In this document: in pieces, positions 60,199 to 64,000 of the stretch
Position numbering within the stretch: the first letter of the stretch is position 1
How the letters are laid out: the number at the start of each line of letters is the position of its first letter
DNA from: an uncultured Alphaproteobacteria bacterium
GTDB lineage: Bacteria; Pseudomonadota; Alphaproteobacteria; RF32; CAG-239
Direction of reading: 5' to 3'
Assembly (NCBI GenBank): GCA_934277545.1
Contig: CAKQUG010000001.1
Location: 234,292 to 298,291, forward strand
Length of the DNA stretch: 64,000 nt
Position numbers and translations under genes: made by a program
Notes under the pieces: model-generated
The model's database searches: none
Told to the model about the DNA's origin: nothing
Seen by the model: only the letters and a program-made list of their open reading frames with translations

Positions 60199-61752
60199 TC
60201 AGTTATTTTTGCTTTCGTGATAACTTTTTTCGGTGTTTACCTGCCAAATTGCATTTTTATCCGGTAATTCGCCCAAAATATGTCGTACCGCCGCAAAAGA
60301 TGTTGCCATGGAATGGTCCATATTGTTGTAGCGGTGCTGTCCGTTACGCCCAACGCAATAAAGGTTGTCGAAAGAGTTTAAATAGTCAACCAGCTTGTCA
60401 ATGTCTTTATAGGTGTCAAAATAAGCCGGATAGGCTTTTTTTACTCGCTCTAAATGAGAATCTAAAACGTCTTTGGCGTCCGAAATAACTCCCATTTTCA
60501 GCAGTTCTTCCACACCCAGCGCCCGCCATTCCGCCGGGCTCATATTCCAATATTTATCATTTTCGCTGCAAAAATATTCCAGTCCGAGCCATACGGTTTC
60601 TTCCGGTTTTGCAACCAAATACGGAGACCAGTTGTTAAATACTTGAATACGCCCCAGTTTTACACCCGTGTCCTGCACATAAATCCAGCAATCCGGCACA
60701 ATGTTGTTTAAGGTTTTGATTTTTGTTTTATTCTGCAAATTGAGTTTTTTTAACAGCAGTCCGACTGTAACAAAATCACGATACGGCAAACCCTTGGCAA
60801 TACGTTCCATTTTGCTTGGAATGTTGTCTATACCGGCGGCTAAATCTTTCAGCGGCATAGAAGATATGATTATGTCTGCAGTCAAGCTGTATTCTTTGCC
60901 GTCTTTGAGATAAACCACCTCTTCAAATTTGTTCTTTTTTATTTTGAATTTGGTCGCTTTGGCGTTTTTAATTATTTTTCCGCCCATATTTTCAAACTGA
61001 GCCGCAGCTGTTTCCCACAGTTGTCCCGGACCGAATTTCGGGTAGCTGAATTCTTCTATCAGCGACGTTTCCACTTGTTTCGGCTTCAAAAACAGAAGTT
61101 TGCCGAAAATATCCTTCAAAATTGCGACAATAGAAAGTCCTTTTACACGCTGAGACCCCCAGTCGGCGGAAATATCACGCGGATGTCTGCCCCACAGTTT
61201 TTCGGTGTAGCCCTCAAAGAACATGGAATAAAGTTTGCGCCCGAAACGGTTGATATAAAAATTTTCCAGCGAAGTCTCCGGTAATTTGCGTATAATGGCG
61301 AAAATATAGCTGAAACCGGCTTTAGCCGTGGTAAATAAACCCATATTCAAAATGGTGTTAAGATTCATTTTTACCGGATAGTCAAAAAACTTGCGTTTGT
61401 AATATATGCGGGAAATTCGGCGGCGTTTCAACATAACCCTGTCTTCTTTTTCCGGATTCGGACCGTTGGGATTTAGCTCAAACGTGCGTCCGGTTTTCAG
61501 GTCGTCAAAAGACGGGGCGCCCTGCAGCGGCATAAGATTGTTCCACCATTCTGTAACTTCATTGTCTTTAGAAAAAAATCGGTGTCCGCCAATATCCATA
61601 CGGTTGCCGTTATAGCGCACGGTGCGTGATATTCCGCCTATAGCGTCGCTTTCTTCCAAAATTGTAACTTGAAAATCTTTTGATTTTTTCAAAAGTTCAA
61701 AACCGGCAGTCAAACCGGCCGGACCGGCTCCGATAATAACAACTTTCTTCAT
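60199..61752 (-). CDS. FAD-dependent oxidoreductase (protoporphyrinogen oxidase / UDP-galactopyranose mutase-like)
   Basis: A 517-residue flavoprotein. The FAD-binding GAGPAGLTAGFELL lies near residue 9, then GGISRTV and GGHRFFSKD. The C-terminal FAD segment has LYCVGRNGQHRYNNMDHSMATS. The domain layout recalls UDP-galactopyranose mutase-like amine oxidases of polysaccharide gene clusters. The start at 61752 follows AAAGGAG; an earlier in-frame ATG lies 18 bases upstream. Substrate unknown. The 98-base spacer toward the peptide gene is A+T-rich. Confidence 0.85.
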   Translation of the reverse strand: MKKVVIIGAGPAGLTAGFELLKKSKDFQVTILEESDAIGGISRTVRYNGNRMDIGGHRFFSKDNEVTEWWNNLMPLQGAPSFDDLKTGRTFELNPNGPNPEKEDRVMLKRRRISRIYYKRKFFDYPVKMNLNTILNMGLFTTAKAGFSYIFAIIRKLPETSLENFYINRFGRKLYSMFFEGYTEKLWGRHPRDISADWGSQRVKGLSIVAILKDIFGKLLFLKPKQVETSLIEEFSYPKFGPGQLWETAAAQFENMGGKIIKNAKATKFKIKKNKFEEVVYLKDGKEYSLTADIIISSMPLKDLAAGIDNIPSKMERIAKGLPYRDFVTVGLLLKKLNLQNKTKIKTLNNIVPDCWIYVQDTGVKLGRIQVFNNWSPYLVAKPEETVWLGLEYFCSENDKYWNMSPAEWRALGVEELLKMGVISDAKDVLDSHLERVKKAYPAYFDTYKDIDKLVDYLNSFDNLYCVGRNGQHRYNNMDHSMATSFAAVRHILGELPDKNAIWQVNTEKSYHESKNN

Positions 61753-61778
61753 GACGGCTCCTTTCATCATAATATTTT

Positions 61779-61793
61779 AGGCTATATTAGCCT
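61779..61793. promoter_or_regulatory. Palindrome upstream of the FAD oxidoreductase gene
   Basis: AGGCTA-TAT-TAGCCT at 61779-61793, 27 bases upstream of the start. It could be an operator or leader hairpin. The 152-base spacer to the zinc-ribbon gene has no other feature that I can see. Confidence 0.35.
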
Positions 61794-61904
61794 GTCATAA
61801 TTTACTTATTCGTTAAAAATTGAAAATGTTTGTAAAATCTCTTGCCTTTTAGCTGAGAAAAAACTAAATAAGTTAATGTAACAAACGATATTTAAGGAAA
61901 TTAA

Positions 61905-62306
61905 ATGAAAAAAGTTTTTTGCTTTTATTGCCAAAAAGATGTGTCTCCTTTCAAGTTTTGGAAATGGAGTTTTTGTCCGCATTGCTTGCATAAAACGATT
62001 GACGGCGGCGATGGTTTATATTTGGTATGCGACCGGTGCGGCGCCAATATTCCGGTGGATTCGGAATATTGCCTGAAATGCGGGCACGGCGTTAACGGTA
62101 ACCCGGATAATGAACAATTTGTTATGCTGCCGGAAAATAAATCATGGCTGAAATTGCTGCAAGAAGCCGGATTGTTTGCGTTTTCCATTTTATTGGCGGC
62201 CGGCATTTTGTATATTTCGGTATATTTTTTGCTGATTGTGCTGGCGTTGATATTGGTTTTAGGGCTGGGATATATGATTTACAGCGGTATAAAGCAAAAG
62301 TTTTAA
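61905..62306 (+). CDS. Zinc-ribbon membrane protein
   Basis: A 133-residue protein with two zinc ribbons: CFYC...CPHC (residues 6-29) and CDRCGANIP...CLKCGHG (about 43-62). Two hydrophobic helices (about 88-107 and 108-126) follow. AAGGAAAT precedes the ATG. The fold suggests a regulatory or assembly role at the membrane, but no family name can be given. A terminator follows. Confidence 0.75.
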   Translation: MKKVFCFYCQKDVSPFKFWKWSFCPHCLHKTIDGGDGLYLVCDRCGANIPVDSEYCLKCGHGVNGNPDNEQFVMLPENKSWLKLLQEAGLFAFSILLAAGILYISVYFLLIVLALILVLGLGYMIYSGIKQKF

Positions 62307-62313
62307 CAAAATA

Positions 62314-62345
62314 AAAAAGACCGATTGCAAATTCGGTCTTTTTTT
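62314..62345. terminator. Bidirectional terminator
   Basis: AAAAAAGACCGA and TCGGTCTTTTTTT form a perfect stem over a short loop, between the convergent zinc-ribbon gene and the next minus-strand gene. Confidence 0.88.
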
Positions 62346-62352
62346 ATAAGCA

Positions 62353-62787
62353 TTAGTAACAGAAGAAAGCTGCTACCAAACAAATTCCTGTAGAGATAGC
62401 AAAGAAAACAGCCATATCACGCGTTTTGTCAGAATGTGTCGCGTTAATGCCAAAAGCTATAGCTAATATCAAACTGATAATAGATAGCGCGGAAAACATG
62501 GCAAAAAATGCGTGGCTTTCCTCTTTTTTAGGCTGTTTGTCCTGCGCAGGCAGAGGTTTAAGTTCCTGAATGTTGATTTTTTGCGGAGTGAATGTTGCCA
62601 AAGGCACGCTCTCGGCAAAATCAGAACCGGAAACAAACTCTTCTTGAGCAACTTTGGTCTCTTCTACAGCGTTAACAACTTCTTGGGTTTCATTTTGAAT
62701 GAAGTATTTGTGAATCAGCATACATCCGCCGGCACCGAATACTGCGCCCAAAATGAAAACGATTAAAATAAAAGAATACTTTTTCAT
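62353..62787 (-). CDS. Membrane protein with three helices, unknown
   Basis: A 144-residue protein with an N-terminal helix (about 5-24), a periplasmic or cytoplasmic linker rich in Glu, Lys and Pro (about 30-90), and two C-terminal helices (about 93-115 and 122-142). No strong ribosome site. It stands alone. No recognisable family. Confidence 0.65.
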   Translation of the reverse strand: MKKYSFILIVFILGAVFGAGGCMLIHKYFIQNETQEVVNAVEETKVAQEEFVSGSDFAESVPLATFTPQKINIQELKPLPAQDKQPKKEESHAFFAMFSALSIISLILAIAFGINATHSDKTRDMAVFFAISTGICLVAAFFCY

Positions 62788-62894
62788 AAATTATATAAAA
62801 ATAGGAATAATTATATTAAAGATAGTCAAATTATAGCTTTTTTGTCAAATAAGTCAAGCATAAAGCGGCTGTTATTTCAAAATTTTTAATTTTA

Positions 62895-62923
62895 TTGCGC
62901 AGATTAAAGTGTTATGCTATAAA
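62895..62923 (+). promoter_or_regulatory. Promoter of the EF-hand protein gene
   Basis: TTGCGC (62895-62900), 17 bases, TATAAA (62918-62923) with TGC directly before the -10, an extended element. 33 bases before the start codon. Confidence 0.6.
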
Positions 62924-62955
62924 AAAACATAACCAATAACAGAAAGGCGGTAATA

Positions 62956-63774
62956 ATGTATAAATTCAGATATTTTTATTTGTTAAGCGTTTTAGCGGCA
63001 CTTCCGGTGCAGGCGCAGGAAATTGATATGCGGCAAAAATTGCAAGAAGTTTTTAATACTCCGCAAATTCAAGAAATGCTGAATAGTGGTTTTCAGGTTA
63101 GCGATGTTAACAGCGACGGCTTTATTTCAAAAAATGAATTCAGTTATATAGTTAATAGTGTTGATACGGATATTTCTTTGACGGATGAACAAAAGACGGC
63201 TAAAAAACAACGTTTGCAGCAATATTTTGAGCAGGTTGATGTAAATAAAGACAATAAACTTGATAAAGACGAATACGTTGTATTTTTGCAAAAGGAATCC
63301 GAATTTGAGGCAAAAGAAAGAGTTGAAAAAATAAATGAAATGGCAAAAAAATCTCCAGATGAAATTATTAAGGATTTCAATACACAAATGGATAAAGCCA
63401 AGGTTGCGCTTAATAATTTTCAAAAAATGTCGCCAGATGAAATTGCTGATAAATTTTTAAGCGGTGTTTCAAATAATATTGCCGAAGAAAATTATTTCCA
63501 AATGGATAAAGATAAGGACGGCTGTGTAACTGAAGATGAATATGCTGAATATATGGTTGTTTTTGCTAAAAATACAGATACCTTTGCTGAAGATAATTTG
63601 AGTAAAGATGATTGGCGCGATATTTATCGTGAAGATGAGAAAAAAGCCAAAGAAAATTGTCTGACAAAAGAAGAATATCTGAGCAATTTTAATGAAATGA
63701 TGGATTTATCAGGCATGTATGATTCGCTTGAAGAAAAAGAAATAGACAGTCAGAAAATAACAGAAGAAGAGTAA
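62956..63774 (+). CDS. Exported EF-hand calcium-binding protein
   Basis: A 272-residue protein with a signal peptide cut after VQAQ (about residue 21). EF-hand loops are DVNSDGFISKNE (near residue 49), DVNKDNKLDKDE (near 95) and DKDKDGCVTEDE (near 184), each with Asp at 1, 3, 5 and Glu at 12. A fourth loop is degenerate, and the tail is Glu-rich. Probably a periplasmic Ca2+ buffer or sensor. AGAAAGGCGG precedes the ATG. A terminator follows. Confidence 0.88.
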   Translation: MYKFRYFYLLSVLAALPVQAQEIDMRQKLQEVFNTPQIQEMLNSGFQVSDVNSDGFISKNEFSYIVNSVDTDISLTDEQKTAKKQRLQQYFEQVDVNKDNKLDKDEYVVFLQKESEFEAKERVEKINEMAKKSPDEIIKDFNTQMDKAKVALNNFQKMSPDEIADKFLSGVSNNIAEENYFQMDKDKDGCVTEDEYAEYMVVFAKNTDTFAEDNLSKDDWRDIYREDEKKAKENCLTKEEYLSNFNEMMDLSGMYDSLEEKEIDSQKITEEE

Positions 63775-63799
63775 AAATATACTGAAGCTGATTTTTATC

Positions 63800-63839
63800 G
63801 CAGCCGTGAATTTCCGTAAAGGTCTTTACGGCTGCTTTT
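63800..63839 (+). terminator. Terminator after the EF-hand gene
   Basis: GCAGCCGT (63800-63807) pairs with ACGGCTGC (63828-63835) over a 20-base loop, followed by TTTT. Confidence 0.7.
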
Positions 63840-63934
63840 GGTTATTATACTGATTTATAAAGTTCTTTACTTTTTCCTAAATTTCATTTAGTCTGAACTC
63901 AAAATTAAGCGGCTGATTTAATAAGGAGTATGCA

Positions 63935-64000
63935 ATGCGGAAATTGTTTTTAATTCTAAGTGTTTGCTTGACTGTGGTGGGATGCGCGTTTCCGCAAACG
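63935..64000 (+). CDS. Lipoprotein, cut by the right edge
   Basis: Twenty-two codons are visible. AAGGAG precedes the ATG at 63935. The signal ends in the lipobox VVGC (Cys17), so it is a lipoprotein start. The rest lies outside the window. Confidence 0.6.
   Translation, partial: MRKLFLILSVCLTVVGCAFPQT

Overview
The window looks like an A+T-rich chromosome segment of an uncultured, probably host-associated alphaproteobacterium. Support comes from gene families and order typical of the class: secB divergent from timA-mltA-smr, rho next to coaE-dnaQ, homologues of Tim44, ATP12 and ELM1, and a lexA promoter carrying the alphaproteobacterial SOS box GTTC-N7-GTTC. GANTC and TTAA-N7-TTAA motifs (CcrM- and CtrA-type) also occur. 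Genes are dense, often overlap by 1-25 bases, and are separated by U-run hairpin terminators. I see no prophage, complete insertion sequence, rRNA operon or CRISPR array.

Layout. 1-15.9 kb: ftsK (cut by the left edge), fabD-fabG, a stand-alone acyl-carrier-like gene, a parvulin, secA with a pilin-like gene, then a serS operon containing an HD hydrolase, a HAD phosphatase, a membrane protein with a MEMO1/AMMECR1-like fold and an M49-like zinc peptidase. 15.9-31.2 kb: small lipoproteins, an HETTH protein, smr-mltA-timA, secB-trmL, carD, a short UvrA-like ATPase, highly expressed ppdK, a porin, a DNA glycosylase, a second pilin-like gene, lexA and accA. 31.3-39 kb: a membrane protein, yejA-yejB without yejEF, an ELM1-like protein, a class B J-protein and a DUF1349 protein.

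39-50 kb: rho, then a 436-base gap that is the best candidate for the chromosomal replication origin. It holds five DnaA boxes, two TTAA-N7-TTAA sites and three GANTC sites. Then coaE-dnaQ-ampG-like, and a long operon: pentapeptide protein, rarA, unknown gene, rluC, AsmA-like, short ATP12, acyP. 50-64 kb is more accessory: psd-pssA (Psd lacks the serine that should become the pyruvoyl group), tRNA-Leu(UAA), a structured RNA leader with a terminator in front of a prepilin gene bracketed by direct repeats, a 1714-residue autotransporter with an ankyrin-like head, hsp20 with a Cys-rich 47-residue peptide, an FAD oxidoreductase, a zinc-ribbon membrane protein and an exported EF-hand protein.

The main themes are envelope biogenesis (SecA, SecB, parvulin, MltA, porin, AsmA, autotransporter, PssA/Psd, lipoproteins), chromosome replication and repair (oriC, DnaQ, FtsK, RarA, LexA, UvrA-like, glycosylase), and three dispersed pilin-like proteins sharing a Cys-rich tail. 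The most interesting items are oriC with its cell-cycle motifs, the switch-like RNA leader before the prepilin gene, the Gly-Gly Psd, and the MEMO/AMMECR1-like membrane protein next to a zinc peptidase.
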